Assembly (NCBI RefSeq): GCF_032118995.1
Contig: NC_092657.1
Span: forward strand, 8,495,391-8,559,390
Origin: Asterias amurensis
Taxonomy: Eukaryota; Echinodermata; Asteroidea; Forcipulatida; Asteriidae
Length of the DNA: 64,000 bases
Direction: 5' to 3'
Below are positions 1-12,265 of the stretch, in pieces; the first letter of the stretch is position 1; the number at the start of each line of letters is the position of its first letter. A program made the translations under genes and the position numbers. The notes under the pieces are model-generated. The model was not told the DNA's origin, did no database searches, and was given only the letters and a program-made list of their open reading frames with translations.

Positions 1-1192
1 AGAGATGAAGATGTGCACAGGGAACGATGCAACTTGATGCTTAATCTTACTCCTGCTGCCTTTAATTACTGGAGTACAATGTGGGGCATTAATAGTGCTA
101 GTTGTTTGCTTGATATTCCTAATTTTCATGTGTGCTCTTCCTTGGTACATGACCCAATGCATGTATTCTTAGAAGGACTGATTCCATATGAGATGAAGAG
201 TATGCTGTATGAATTCATTGTTGTCCAGAAGTATTTCACACAAAAGTGGCTCAATGGAAAACTAACACCTTACACTTACCTAGAACAGTCTACAAAAGTT
301 GTCCCTATTGACAAAGGCCATTTGCATAGTGATCACCGTATAAAACAGACAGCAGCATCTATGCATACACTTTCGGTCATCCTACCGTTTATTATTGGGC
401 CTTGCATTCCACAAGGTAATGCAAAAGTGGTTAAACTTCCTTTGTTTGGTTAAGATAATGCTTCTCTGTCTCAGTCCATGTGCCGATCGCAATACAGTTG
501 GACAGCTGCAGCAATTGATTTACACTGTATTTCAGCAAGAATACCCACGAGCATCTTTTACGCCAATGATGCACTACTGTGTCCACCTACCTGCTCAGAT
601 TTTGAAGTTTGGCCCAAGTCGGTTTCACTGGTGCATGCGATTTGAGGGGAAACATACACACACCAAGTCAAGTAAGTGGAAAATTTTTAAAAACCTTCCC
701 CTTAGTGTTTGTCGTAAGCATCAGTTGCTTATGTGTCATTTGCAAACCAGTAAGACCAACTTTCTCTATGAAGTGGATGAAGGATCTGAAGTGTCGTTGC
801 ATGATATGTTCCCTCAATTAGTTGATCAGCTATGTGCCGAGGGTAGCTCACCTACATTCAGGGATCCAGCAACAGTTGTTTACTTGTCCGATAATGTAAC
901 AATTCATGGTCACAAGTTTCGAACAGGGTGCTGTGTAAGGTTAGGTTTTAATGAAGATGAGGTTCCACAATTTGGAAAGGTGATGAAAATCCTAGTTAGC
1001 AACCATGACAAATTTGTTGTTTTTGAAGAGATGACTGTTGATCATTTTGAGGAGCAAGGGTTTTGTTTTGTTTTGTGTGGGTCCGGCAGGTGTAAAGTTG
1101 TTGCTTACAAGAACCTGAGTTCCAAATGGCCGCTTAGTTTTCACCTGTATTCTGGTCATAGTGCAGTGATAAATCAGTACTCTCACCTCTGA
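1..1192 (+). pseudogene. TNP2/KDZ-like transposase, C-terminal part, cut by window edge
   Basis: The frame is open from base 1, so the protein starts outside the window. The first part carries HDPMHVFLEGLIPYEMK, the 'D-x-M-H-x-x-x-E-G' signature of a large animal family related to TNP2/KDZ-type DNA transposases. Further on come TPMMHYCVHLPAQILKFGP, WCMRFEGKH and FKNLPLSVCRKHQ, which correspond to the conserved 'P-K-x-H-Y' and 'R-x-E-x-K' blocks. The reading frame changes by one base around 415-440, so the copy is probably inactive. A C-terminal module follows at about 860-1190, with the pattern 'G-x-x-F-x-x-G' and 'P-x-F-G-x-V', and the stop is at 1190-1192. Family membership is recognised from memory and the assignment to a transposon superfamily is tentative. 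Confidence 0.65.
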
Positions 1193-1460
1193 ATGAAGTA
1201 ATGATAACTATTAATCCTTTTGCAGAAAGATAATGACAAAGTAAACATTTGTGGGAAAATTATGAGTGCACTATTTGCACCATCCAAAAAAAGGTCTGAC
1301 AAACTTCATGTTGCACCCACAATATTACACCAAATTTCACTTCATTAGCGAACAAAACGAAGAAAGTATTTTTTTTTAATTTTTAGTATTCTTATGTGAG
1401 CACTTCATATTTTTTTTTACATGTAACACAATCTGGCACAATTCAAACCTCAGAGTAACA

Positions 1461-3546
1461 ATGCCTGTTTACAAAGTTTGGGACTCCAAGAGACTGGCAA
1501 AGAGTATGGTCGTCTGCAACTCTGTGGATGAGCTCAAGGAGAAAGGTGAGTTTCTAATTCCTAGCATTGTACTGAAAGTGGTGTTGTACTGAAGTCTTTT
1601 TTGGGTTGCATACGAAAACTTAAAGGTTATACAGTTGGATATAAGTCCGGTTATATCAGACTGAAATCTGATGAGCACATTGAAATGAAATCAGACAGTT
1701 TATTTATTTTGTTCTTATTCAATTTTGTTATGTTTTAGGAGGGGTCAAATTGAACATACAGGCATTTAGTGTGGTGCTTGAAGAAGATGGTACCAGTGTA
1801 GACGATGATGAGATTCTCATGACAATCCAATTAAAGACGTTGATACGCCTGAGCAGTGGTGAGAAATGGACTGCAGCAGCATCAAAAGCTTTGGATTCTG
1901 GCAAACACAGTGAGGGAGATGGACAAATGTTAACATCTTGCCATGAAACCAGCCTTCCAACCTCTGTAGTCAGCAGTTCGTACTGTGCATGTAGGTACTT
2001 CAGTGTATATTTGTCTGTTTACTTTCAAAACAAATTGTATACAATTTTGTTATTGCTAGTAGTAGTCTACCCTTTTTAGCTGTTCTGACCCTACTGTCGG
2101 AACAAGTATTGTTTTCTTCGATATTTTTTTATTCTTTTTATTAATCAAAAAACTGCACACCTGATTTTCAATTTTTTTTTTCAGTTACAAACCCTTTGAG
2201 CATTTAAGGTTAGACAAGGGTTACCATGGACCCATTTTGACCTTTTTCTGGTTTAAATCTACGAGTCAGTATCGGAATGGAGACCAGGTTTAGGTTTTTA
2301 GGCAGACTTAAGTAAAACGGGCCTGTCAAACGTCAAGAGTCTTCTATATTGAAATCAGACAAACTTTAAAGCTTTGAAGCGCTTAATCGAAGCAAAACAA
2401 CACGGGACAGCTGTGTTTGTTGACAAACACTTAAAGTCTAGTTTATTGTTGTTTTTCACTTTATTTTTTTTTTAATCAGTGTACATTTTTGTGAGCAAAT
2501 TGAATTGGATGTCAGATAGTTTTCATACACTTCAAAGAATTAATTTTCATACATTTCACAGGATTGTGTTCCTAAAAATATTCACTTCATGGGCATTTTC
2601 AAAATAGCTTTGGTCTTATGTTGGACAACTGTACCATTAATATCCGATTCCCTTTTCAGTGAAAACGTCTCGCCAAGATATCAGTCTCCCTGTCTTCAGT
2701 CCTTACCTAAGTGATCAACTAGTTTGTGGTCAAGGAAAAGCTGTTTGGAGCAAACTCATAGATGAATGTGCTCATTTCTATTGGTCAGAAAATGCACACC
2801 AAATATCCCGTGTCCATAAAGCATGAAGGAAATGAGCCATGGGTAAGTCAAGGTGATAATTATTAAGTAGATATTATTAATCACACAAGTGAGTGGAATC
2901 CTGTACCCAACGAGACCGAAGTGCGCATGTGATGTCAAACTTATCTTTAAGAAGGCAATCCACAATTATAAGGCAGTTCCCCGTAATTCCTTATACATAG
3001 AAAATATGGAGTAAATACTTTTTAGCCTTTAATACTTTTTTTTTAAAACTCCCTCTGTGATCCCCATAGCGCTCTATTTTCCCAAGGCTTTGAAAATTGA
3101 ACGCGCCAAGGAATCACCATGGGCACCGTAGTTTTAACCATAGCACTCGAAGCAGACAATATTTGTATATCACACTCCTTGTTGCCAAGGATCGACCAAT
3201 CAGAATCAAGGATTCAAGCCTGCTTGAAGATAAATATTATTAGGACTAGCTTGTAAAATATATCTGATGATTAAATTTGGTCATGAGTTGTGATGAGTCT
3301 TTAACTGCACTTGGTGCAGTGGGAAAGTCTTATAGCCTTGAAGGCATATACGTACTGCACTTCAGTTGACACTTTAGTTTTTTTCAAGTGTAAAAAGTGT
3401 AATTGTTTGTGTAATTGTTAAATATATTATTTATTGTAAAGGTCATGATGGAGTTTTGCATGGTTATAAAGCAAACCTTGGAGCAACTAAATGCAAGAGC
3501 AGACAAACTGATGGCATCAGTTGAGAAGATGACAAAGTGTCGAAAG
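1461..3546 (+). CDS. CIDE-N domain protein, spliced, partial
   Basis: Exon 1 (1461-1545) starts MPVYKVWDSKR and ends at a GTGAGT donor. Exon 2 (1739-1990) follows a TTTTAG acceptor. The two join in phase and give a CIDE-N domain of about 70 residues, including the hallmark VVLEEDGTSVDDDE and ending SSGEKW. In DFF40/DFF45/CIDE proteins this fold mediates head-to-tail homotypic binding. Exon 3 (2660-2842) also joins in phase (SRQDISLPVFSPYL...), but its second half reads on in another frame as YPVSIKHEGNEPW before a GTAAGT donor, so the copy may be damaged. A possible fourth exon (3442-3546) encodes a helical stretch, EQLNARADKLMASVEKM. No nuclease domain of DFF40 is visible. Identity of the CIDE-N domain is firm; the complete gene structure is not. 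Confidence 0.65.
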
Positions 3547-3883
3547 GTGAGGGTAACCTTTGGTGTAATTCTTAGAGAAGCATAATGTACAGAATCAAGT
3601 TCTCATCACCCAGGAGTAAAATGGTTCCTGTGGTTATCTAATACCCTCCGAACCCTATGCAACATTTGTAATTATAATCTATGGTATTAGAGATTATACT
3701 GAAGGTTGCGGCAGTCATTTCTCATTTAGGGTACAAAATACATTCACATGTGAGCAAAAGGGAAAACAAAGAACAAAACACTACACATCTCTATCCCCAA
3801 AATGACCAATCAAACTATCATTATTTTTACCAAGACTGATCATTATCATTACCAAGACTGCAATGTTTTCTCTGGTTAATTAG

Positions 3884-4274
3884 GGAATAACAGTGTGAGG
3901 ACCCGGCCCAATTTCATAGAGCTGCTAAGCACAACAATTTGCTTAGCATGAAATTTCTTCCTTGATTAAAACAGGGTTACCAACCAAATTTCCATGTGTT
4001 GCATATTGCTTGTTACTGGTATTAAGCTATTGTTTGCTTATCCTAAAAATCACGTGGAAATTTGGTTGGTAATCCTGTTGTTATCAATGAAGAAATTTCA
4101 TGCTAAGCAAATTTTTGTGCTTAGCAGCTCTCTGAAATTGCACCCCGGTCTTCAATACGTGGTAATGACCGTGTTGGTGGCTGGCCGCTGTTAACCGACC
4201 AACCGTTAACAGCGGCCAGCCATAAACCCGGTCATTACCTTGTATTGAAGACCGGGTCCTCACACTGTTATTCC
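3884..4274. mobile_element. Palindromic MITE (outer) split by another MITE
   Basis: The left end GGAATAACAGTGTGAGGACC is repeated in inverted form at 4255-4274. The arms continue through GGTCTTCAATACGTGGTAATGACC and the CGGCCAGCC palindrome, so the original element was a near-perfect hairpin of about 150 bp. A second palindromic element sits in its left arm. No coding capacity is seen. Confidence 0.8.
3905..4148. mobile_element. Palindromic MITE (inner), nested in the outer one
   Basis: The left arm contains CAATTTCATAGAGCTGCTAA, AGCATGAAATTTCTTC and CCAACCAAATTTCCA. The right arm carries their inverted copies. The element is about 240 bp long, lies wholly inside an arm of the outer hairpin, and may be flanked by a short CGG duplication. 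Confidence 0.75.
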
Positions 4275-4554
4275 GATTAATAAATACCTTTTGATGAAAA
4301 ACAAACGGTTAAAACGGTCAAAATGTGAAACTTTTTTTTGCGTTTTTGTGAGCCCTGGTGAATGTAAACAAGACCATATATGTACATATGGTTTTAAATG
4401 CGAGCACATGTTCCATCAAAATATTGATACATTTTCAGCGCATTCGGGCGAAGTGCCAATGAAACTAGCAAACACTAGCTGTACACAATATACATGTACG
4501 CTGGTTTAGGGGCCATTTATTCGCTAGTTTCATCACAACAGGAAAGAATATGTC

Positions 4555-5042
4555 ATGGAAACCATGTCAAAAATTGTCAGTACATATGTCGTCCCTTCAA
4601 ATGATGAACTGAGCACCCAGACTCCTCGGTTTCAGTGTCATCATTGTGATAAGTCATACAAAACAAAGAAAGGTCTTCAAAGACACATCCGAGATAAACA
4701 TTCTACAATCAAGTCTGCCAGGACCACCACCACGTCACAACATTCATCTGACGACAGCACTGTTCAGGACCACGTGTTTAACTATTCAAGATGTGCCTTA
4801 AGTATGGGGCTACTTGCTTTAGATTTTACAGATGCAAGGAGACTGGGTGATGGTGAGCGACTAATGATCATCTACAAGCACTTACTTCTCCACTTCAAAG
4901 CTGGCGGAAAACCTAACTATAGTTACCACGTTCTCAGACTACTAGCATTTAAGTCAACTGGGTCCTTTCACCACGATTAGCCCACAGCCTAACATGGAAT
5001 CGATTTGTAAACAAAACAGGAACAATCAGAGGCAAGCATTAA
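4555..5042 (+). pseudogene. C2H2 zinc finger plus DUF6589-like fragment
   Basis: The protein carries one C2H2 finger, FQCHHCDKSYKTKKGLQRH followed by IRDKH. It then reads DHVFNYSRCALSMGLLALDF, DARRLGDGERLMIIYKHLLL and HFKAGGKPNYSYHVLRLLA. This order is typical of a repetitive animal family that I associate with DUF6589, probably of transposon origin. The frame changes near 4940, and the continuation SPRLAHSLTWNRFVNKTG is read in another frame up to a stop at 5040-5042. The copy is therefore a 3'-truncated, frameshifted remnant. The name DUF6589 is from memory and should be tested by a profile search. Confidence 0.55.
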
Positions 5043-6519
5043 AGGGATGCTTCACCATTGGTAATTTAAGTTTGAGCATTTGCTATCTACAATTTAGGAT
5101 GTGTTATTTTGTTTTATGCATTGCACATTCAATGGAACAAAAATTTGTTTTCAACAAATTATCACAGTTTTTTTTTTTTTTGAGGGCGACGGGAATGATG
5201 TAAAACACATAACATTCTAATTGTTTGACTTGACACGAGTATTGGTTTCATATTTATCTTTCAACCAAACTTCTGATTAATATTTGCCTATCTGATCTCT
5301 GAGGAACTACAGAACAGCACCAATCGTCTACACATCCCTTAAAATTAAGCATAGTATACCATGATACATGTACGTACATTTACATTTATCCTTTAAACAA
5401 GGTGCTCAATGCACATTACTTTTGATGATTATTATAATTATATTATTATTTTTTTCGGGGGGGGGGGTTGTAGATTAACATTGTACATTACTTGGGGATA
5501 CTGCTCACAGGGTTCTTGATTAAAGGCATAATGTAGTGATTCCATGACAACACAACATGACAGATAATAATTAAGCAAACACATCTGTATACAATTCTCT
5601 ATAGTTTATTGTATTTCAAGCATACAAATACATAAATGTATGCCCTGGTTATTTTTCCTGAAAAACACACCATTTCCTTATAAATTTTCTTTTTCAGAAA
5701 ATGCTTAGCAGAAAATGCTTCAAAAACTCAATATCATACATGTATGCATATATACATGTAGAATTTCAGTTGTGTGTGATTACACTGCAATGAGTGCCCA
5801 TGCTTTGAAGAACATACTAAAACTAAATGATTACATGTACATTGTATATTATATAATAATTTGAAGATTAACATTGTTGTGTTGGTTAGAAGCCAGTCTA
5901 TGTTGAGGATTTATGTTTGTTAATGTGGGCTTTAATGTACGTGTACAAGTACATGTATATCTCATGTATGAACTACCACCACATTTTGAGAGCATTACTA
6001 CAGTTACATCAAACAATGTTCAAATCATGTAAGATAACAAACAGGAATTCGTCAAGCTAATTTTTTGCTTATCGCCAGTTGACTGTTGTCATGTCATGCT
6101 CAGTTTCAAATTCTCTTTTTCAACTAGGTTGTAGTTAAGATGTTCATGTACATTGTACGCATGTGTGAAGATAATTCACGTTTAACTTGTTTTTAGGCAA
6201 TAAACATAATAAAGTACATGTATATTGTAAATAAACATTAAGGCTACATGTATATAACACACTACAAAGTAAACAAATTTATTAAAGTCTTCTCATTCCA
6301 AATTTTCCCTGCATATAGTGTACAAAATATATACACCTGTGTCATTGATTTTTGAAAGAAAACATTCATTGCGAACATCTTTATTTATTTTGTATACTGG
6401 TCTTTGAAAATTTAACAAAAAAGTCCAGTTCCTAAAACTTCATAAATATTAGACCTATTGTTTCAGACACAAGAATCATAAACTTTTGTTGTGTTTACTA
6501 AAGCTACCATCTCTACATG
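5043..6519. other. Gene-less AT-rich stretch
   Basis: No convincing coding sequence is visible. The stretch holds a short poly-G tract near 5457-5467 and many TACATGTA and ATGTACAT palindromes. Confidence 0.6.
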
Positions 6520-6860
6520 TTAAAGGGACACACTGCCTTGGATCGTGAAAGTTTGTCTGTGAAAAGCGTTTGAAACTGTTCTTATAAAGACAAGTGCATC
6601 TGGTTGGATCATAATTATTATTGGTCCACATAAAATTACCTCAAAATTGCACTGTTTACCTTTGTAAACATACACTCAACAAAAATGCCGACCGTGTAAA
6701 TTTGCACACCAAAAGGAAAACCACGCAACTTCAAGGCATATTTGTGTGGATCATTACATTCTACGTGTACTTTTAAAAAATCTTCTGAACCATGTGCATT
6801 TAATAACAAAGTTTAAAACATTTTTTATAGACCAACCCAATCCAAGGCAATGTGTCAAGT
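6520..6860. mobile_element. MITE with AGGGACACACTGCCTTGG end
   Basis: TTAA at 6520-6523 is followed by AGGGACACACTGCCTTGGAT. The inverted partner CAATCCAAGGCAATGTGTC lies at about 6839-6857. The terminal repeats match over roughly 19 bp with two or three differences, and the outermost bases of the right end have decayed. No coding sequence lies inside. Confidence 0.65.
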
Positions 6861-7682
6861 TGAACAGCTGTACATGTATGAATTTGTGCCCAGGACAATT
6901 TTGTTACTTTTCTGCCTTCAAGTAAATTAAAATTCTTTGTAGTACATTTTGTAATGAGGCCATGTCACATGAGTAAAGTTAAATGCAACCAGTTCCAGGC
7001 AATCTCCAACATGTATTTCTTACTATTTAGGTGATTTTTTGTACAGAAGAAGAATGTCGATTGTGCTGCCCAAATTGTTCCTTGTGTACACAGTCAGTTG
7101 ATTGCCTCCAATTGCCTTGAACATATATTACTCTGTGTGACAATGCCAGTGGTTCCTAATTACAGCTACTGATAATTTTAACAGGCACTACATGTACATG
7201 TATGTGGACAAATGGCAAAAAATAAGAATAAATGAAACCAAGATAAATAGCAAATGATCACTGTTTCCTATTTTTTAAGTATTTTAAATGTGATAACGTA
7301 TTTATCTTCAGGCAAACTTAGCGTGTGACATAGAACACACAAGACCCATGGTAGTTGATATTAGCCGTGCAATATAGGTTTTTATCACCACTCCATTCTG
7401 CGAATCTGAGGATTAGCACGTAGTTGAAGATAAATGTACATGTACTTGTTCATGTGTTATAGGGTTGAACAGAATTTTCAGGCTCTTTATTCTCAATTTG
7501 TCAAAACAACAATTGGAAATCAGACTAAAGTAGGAAGAACATCATGCCTGTAATACATATTGCATCAGATAAAATAGTTAAACTCAAGTTCCTTTCTAGG
7601 TTTAGCTTTACGATAGTGCACTTAAATTTACCCATCAATCGTGTCCTAGGTTATAATTTCTGGAAAATACAGAGAGTTGTTC

Positions 7683-7949
7683 AAGGCACTGGACACGTCA
7701 AGTTGTGGAAAAATAATGGAGGAAAAACATCCTTGCGTGCACCAGTTGTGTGGCTTCAGATGCTTGAATTAGAGACTTCAGCTGAGGTCTTGAAATCAAT
7801 TCAAATATTTTAGTGAGAAATTACTTCTTTCTCGAAACCTACATCACTTAAGAGTGAGCCTTCATCAACAGCATTCCATTTCTTGTTACTGAGTAAATTT
7901 TTATGTTAACATTTAGTGTGAGTTTTTACAAATAGTGTCCAGTGCCTTT
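7683..7949. mobile_element. MITE of the AAGGCACTGGACAC family
   Basis: The left end AAGGCACTGGACACG has the inverted partner GTGTCCAGTGCCTTT at 7935-7949, giving a 267-bp element. An open frame of 89 codons over its left half shows no recognisable domain and is probably chance. The same terminal sequence forms the short hairpin at 26662-26717. Confidence 0.75.
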
Positions 7950-8121
7950 AAATTATAAAACTGAGAAAAAAAGTTTAAGCTTAAAATTGAAAAAACGTAT
8001 AAATTCCATAAAAAAATACTTCATTAAAAAAAAGTATAGGCCTATTGTAAACCAAAGCAGCACTTATACTATAGTATGTTTAATGATTGGAAGGTGGGGT
8101 CTTCGTTAACACTACTTAAAC

Positions 8122-11100
8122 TTAATCACTGTCACTGTAAACAATAACTAGTTCCCTGTACTCATCTGAGACTTCATCTTCGTCGCTCTTACTATCACTT
8201 GAAGAACTATCGCATAAAACATCCGGCATTTTGACTGGCATTTGACTGTTTGACTATAGATGTGGTCATCCTGCTGCTCCTCTGAAGATGTTCCTTTGAC
8301 TTGTGATTGAAACTGAAGTAGTTCTTCTCATATTTTGTCCTGTACTTCATTTGGTACATCTCTCAAGGGGACTTCAGACCCTTTTGGCCCTGAATAAAGG
8401 CCATCCTTTATACTTTGCTCAACAAAATTTGTTGGTGAAGCACAATGGTCTCCTTTACAGGAACATGTACGCGCACAGTTGTCACAGCAGTTGTGTGCCT
8501 TGTTACATGGAGCTGTCTGATGTTGCCCAGGAAACGCCGTATGAATTATGTCTCTCCTGCAGGAATCGGTGTTCAAGAATGATTTCATCTCTTCCTTGAT
8601 GGGGACGCCACTTGCAGATGGATATTTAACCAGGATAGAGTAACTCCGTTGACCATCCCTCCCAGCTCTACCACTTAGCTGAACGTAATCATCGATATCA
8701 GTTGGCGAAGACCCTTAATGTCGACACCTAATCCAAACGCAATTGTTGCAAATAGAACCCTAACAGTTCCATTTGGATCAGAAAAGCTCTTCAGAATGTC
8801 TTCTTGAACTTCTGGTTGTGTGTTCGTGTGGTACATATTGAAATACACATGACCATCTGCAGGGACGTGGCACTTAAACATGGAATAGAGCTCGCTGCAG
8901 GTTTTTCTACTTTGGCAGTAGACTATCACCCGTCCAGTGTTAACACCCTTTTCAGAAATTTTCAGACACAACCAACCCAACACATCTTTAGGTTGTATAC
9001 TTTTGGTTTTTAGGACGGTATGTTTCATGTTGTGGAGTATTGGGCTGGTGTGAATTAGGAAAACATTTTTCAATGACAGACTGTCTGCTACAGCTTTCCT
9101 GACAGTACTGCTGGCTGTGGCAGTCATCGCAATCAATGGCGTATCCATTTGGAGGCGACTCCGCAGTTGTCCTATGTTCCCATATAACTTTCGGAATGCT
9201 GCTGTTTTCCCTGCAGATTGGCCCCTGTAAAATACCAGAAAACGTGCAAGTTAGATACATTCACAGACAGGAGGATTTTATATTTAGTGGATCGTAGTTT
9301 GTAGTAGATTCAAATGTATTGTAATAATCCAATTGTGCATTGCAATATTTAATTGAAGAATTCATTTCATTGTTGTAGTCCACCTCACATAAACAATGCA
9401 ATGTGCAATGTTAAAACTTTGAAACTGAATGTTAACCTTGTCCTTCGGGCCATTAAATTTGTTCATTGCTAGGCTTGTCCCGAGGCTCTTTACTTTATGC
9501 AAGCACCCACTTTGAACTAACTACTTCGCATGAACAACAATACTGGCACGGTACCAGAGATACCGTAACCGTGGGTGTCAAAGAATAATTTTTCAACCTC
9601 GTATACGAGCCAAAACAGGCTTAAGCTTCAATGTACCAACAATATTTCAACCCCATCTCATACTGTACATATCAAGTCTTGCAGTACTGTGCCAGTATTT
9701 TATGTAGTTCGTCGCCCAATATTTGATTCATGCAAATTTTACGACAAATCGAGTTCAAACTTCCACAGACAGGTCAGAGACTTTGAGTATTATTATTTAG
9801 TATAGACTACATTATATATATTATACTTAGGGGTCTTGTCAAAACTCATCCTGGACAGACCATAGGACGAGGCTCGTCCGATGTCACATTTTTGTCGGAC
9901 GGGCCACAGGATGGGAGTTCATACGGAATAAGGTTCCACACGATGAAATGTGTATTCCCGTCCGATACACAGTGCCCAAGGCACCCCACTGAGCGCTCTG
10001 CGGTTTCACTGGCTCATTAAACACTAGATAAACAAACCTGGGGTTTGCGGTTAGGGGCAAGTCTGGACCATCTGGACTGACTGTTTGGAGGTCACTGTAG
10101 GAAAGATTATACTAGCATAGCTCATGTAAACCGTTAACAGTGTTTTATTCTCCATTCCTGAATTGTATAGGTTTATACAAATTAAACTAATGAAAAATAT
10201 AAATATCAAAAGAAAACTTTTTGCAATATTGGTGAAATTATCCACCATCTTGAAAAAAAAACACGGATGCTAATCATGGCCACCCGTTCATACACAGGAA
10301 ATTCCCTTCAAAGATTTCTACCTTTCAAAAATGGACCATAACACTCCAAACTTGTTGGGTCGTGGGGTGATGTTTCCAAGGTTATTTATGGTCTAATATA
10401 CTTTCAGGATAATTTCTATTCAATCACGATACATCAAAAGGGGTACATCATTGTAAAGGTGCTGTTTAATAACATGGATTTCTCAAATAATTAGATTTTA
10501 ATCTAAAGATTTTAAAAGGGGTTGTCCCATTAGATAATTAAATAAGCTTTTATTGACGCAGAAGAACAACATAGACAATAAAGACAATTGCAATTTTGTC
10601 CACAGACTGAAATAAAAACGTTGAAACCCATCCTGTTAAAAAGTTACAAATTGAAATGCACAGAGAGCTTATATGACCAATTTGTCTGTAGTAAATACTC
10701 AAGGTCATTGAAGCCCAGTGTGAAACCGCAAACTGGCCCTCGGAGACCTCCTGCTTGTTTTCCAGTAGATAGCAATCTAAACACTCTGCGGTTTGTAAAC
10801 AAATGATCCCTTGTGAAGGCCAGTCACTGCGAGCTCGTCCTATAGTCCGTCCGATAAAGTTATCACTACAAGGGAATTGAACATGGGACAGAAACCTGGT
10901 CCTGGACGGGTGCCCGTCCGTTGGCTGTCCAGGATGAGTTTTGACAAGGTCCCTTAGTAAATATATTAAAGTTAGTAAATAGTAGTAGGGCCCTATTGTC
11001 TGTTTATACTATTTAAAGCACTGTGTGGTCTATATAATAATGAATGGAATGGTGCTATATGCTTTGGACTTACCATTTAGTAACACAATGGCTTTCGTCG

Positions 11101-11588
11101 ATGAACAAGCCACACACCCGACTGTACACAGATTGAAGTTGCAGCAACTCAGTACCTTTGACACTCAGCAAAGCCTCCGGGCTGGCAAACAATACAGAGT
11201 ATTTTCCCTGACCAGCACATTCTAAAACCTCATCTGAAATCTCTGCAATTGCAATGGCAGCTTCCAGACCAATCGCCTGACATCGTTCCAATTGGTTCAT
11301 GGCTAAGGACTTCAAGGGGACAACAACTATGGCCAGAGATTTTGGAATGTTCGAATCGTCTGCGACAACATTGTTGCCTTGAAGGAAGTCCCAACACATT
11401 GGCGCTGCTTGGAATACAACACTCTTTCCAAAGCCAGTAGGGAGGCAAATAAATACGTCGTGCCCGCGAAGATAGGCATCAAGAGCTTCAGATTGTTGTT
11501 TCTTGAGAGCATTCAAGCCCAGGCGACTGCAGGCATGTTCTTTAGCTTGAAATATATCGGTCTCACTTAGTTTCACGGACGCCGCCAT
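8122..11588 (-). pseudogene. RecQ-type DNA helicase, two exons, decayed
   Basis: Exon 1 (11588-11074) starts MAASVKLSE in a good ATCATGG context. It has the Walker A box LPTGFGKS, motif Ia VVVPLKSLAMNQ, and the DEAH-type box FIDESHCVTKW split by a GTAAGT donor. Exon 2 begins at 9224 (GQSAGKTAAFRKLYGN) and continues with IAMTATAS, VIVYCQSRKTC and VLFATIAFGLGVD. About 20 bases are missing just after GLRQ, which shifts the frame. Motif VI (SGRAGRDGQR) and a cysteine-rich C-terminal zinc region (CRRDIIHTAFPGQ, CNKAHNCCDNC) then follow in another frame. An in-frame stop comes near 8326, and an acidic tail ends SDSD at 8122. The family unwinds 3'-5' DNA in repair. This copy looks like one of the multi-copy, probably transposon-linked RecQ genes rather than a housekeeping orthologue. 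Confidence 0.75.
9830..10953. mobile_element. Non-autonomous Harbinger-like DNA transposon
   Basis: The terminal inverted repeats GGGGTCTTGTCAAAACTCAT and its partner at 10934-10953 match over 29 bp with two differences. Both ends are flanked by TTA (9827-9829 and 10954-10956). A TWA duplication with GGG...CCC ends is typical of PIF/Harbinger. The 1,124-bp body has further internal inverted CGTCCGAT blocks and no transposase. It lies within the intron of the RecQ-like gene, on no particular strand. Confidence 0.8.
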
Positions 11589-11889
11589 GATGATTGTGAT
11601 ATGTGTACACACTACTACTAACTATACGTCGTAACACAGCAACGCGTGACCTTTGACTCCATCAGTTTGAATAGTCACCTTCAACCCGTCACGTGATATG
11701 AATATTGCATGCATTACGAGTCATTTGCATAGTCTGGCCCCGCCTTCGATTTGCAGATAGCCAAGACCATGGTGAGATCATGGTGAGAGAGATCCGAAAA
11801 ATCAGAGAAACAGAGCGCCCGCTAGCATTCGGTCATTACAAAGCGTGTACAGGTTTTGCCGTGCATAGATCGGAACGTTGATTGTGTGT

Positions 11890-12265
11890 GACCGCGCAAC
11901 ACCAATGGTCTTGGAACCAAGACTAATGTTGGTGCAGTATTGGTGCGTTCCAATTATGTAAATTAGCACCAATTTAGCAGCAGTGGTGTCAAATTGGTGT
12001 AGAGAAAATTGGTGCCATTTTGGTGCTTACAATGTTGGTGCAGTTTTGGTGCGTTCCAATTATTTAAATTAGCACCAATATAGCACCAGTGGTGTCAAAT
12101 TGGGGTATAGCAAATTGGTGCCACTTTGGTGTTTTTGATTGGTGCAGTTTAGGTGCGGTCTATAATTAAAACTAGCACTAATTTTGCACTAGTGGTGTCT
12201 CTGAAATTGAAGTTACATCAATAGTGTTTTATATATATATATGTTGCAGTAAATTGGTGGCATTT
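11890..12265. repeat. Degenerate TTGGTGY array
   Basis: TTGGTGC and TTGGTGT recur roughly every 10-25 bases, with longer duplicated blocks such as CAGTATTGGTGCGTTCCAAT and CAGTTTTGGTGCGTTCCAAT. The left edge is a small palindrome around CCAATGGTCTTGG. A related array lies at 27.2-27.7 kb. These may be subterminal repeats of a DNA transposon. Confidence 0.6.

Noticed and set aside
5440-5470. Poly-G run as a functional G-quadruplex
   Set aside because: A single homopolymer tract next to ATT repeats looks like low-complexity drift.
11230-11570. Several frames of 60-72 codons over the helicase exon
   Set aside because: Other-frame shadows of the RecQ-like exon, which has clear helicase motifs.
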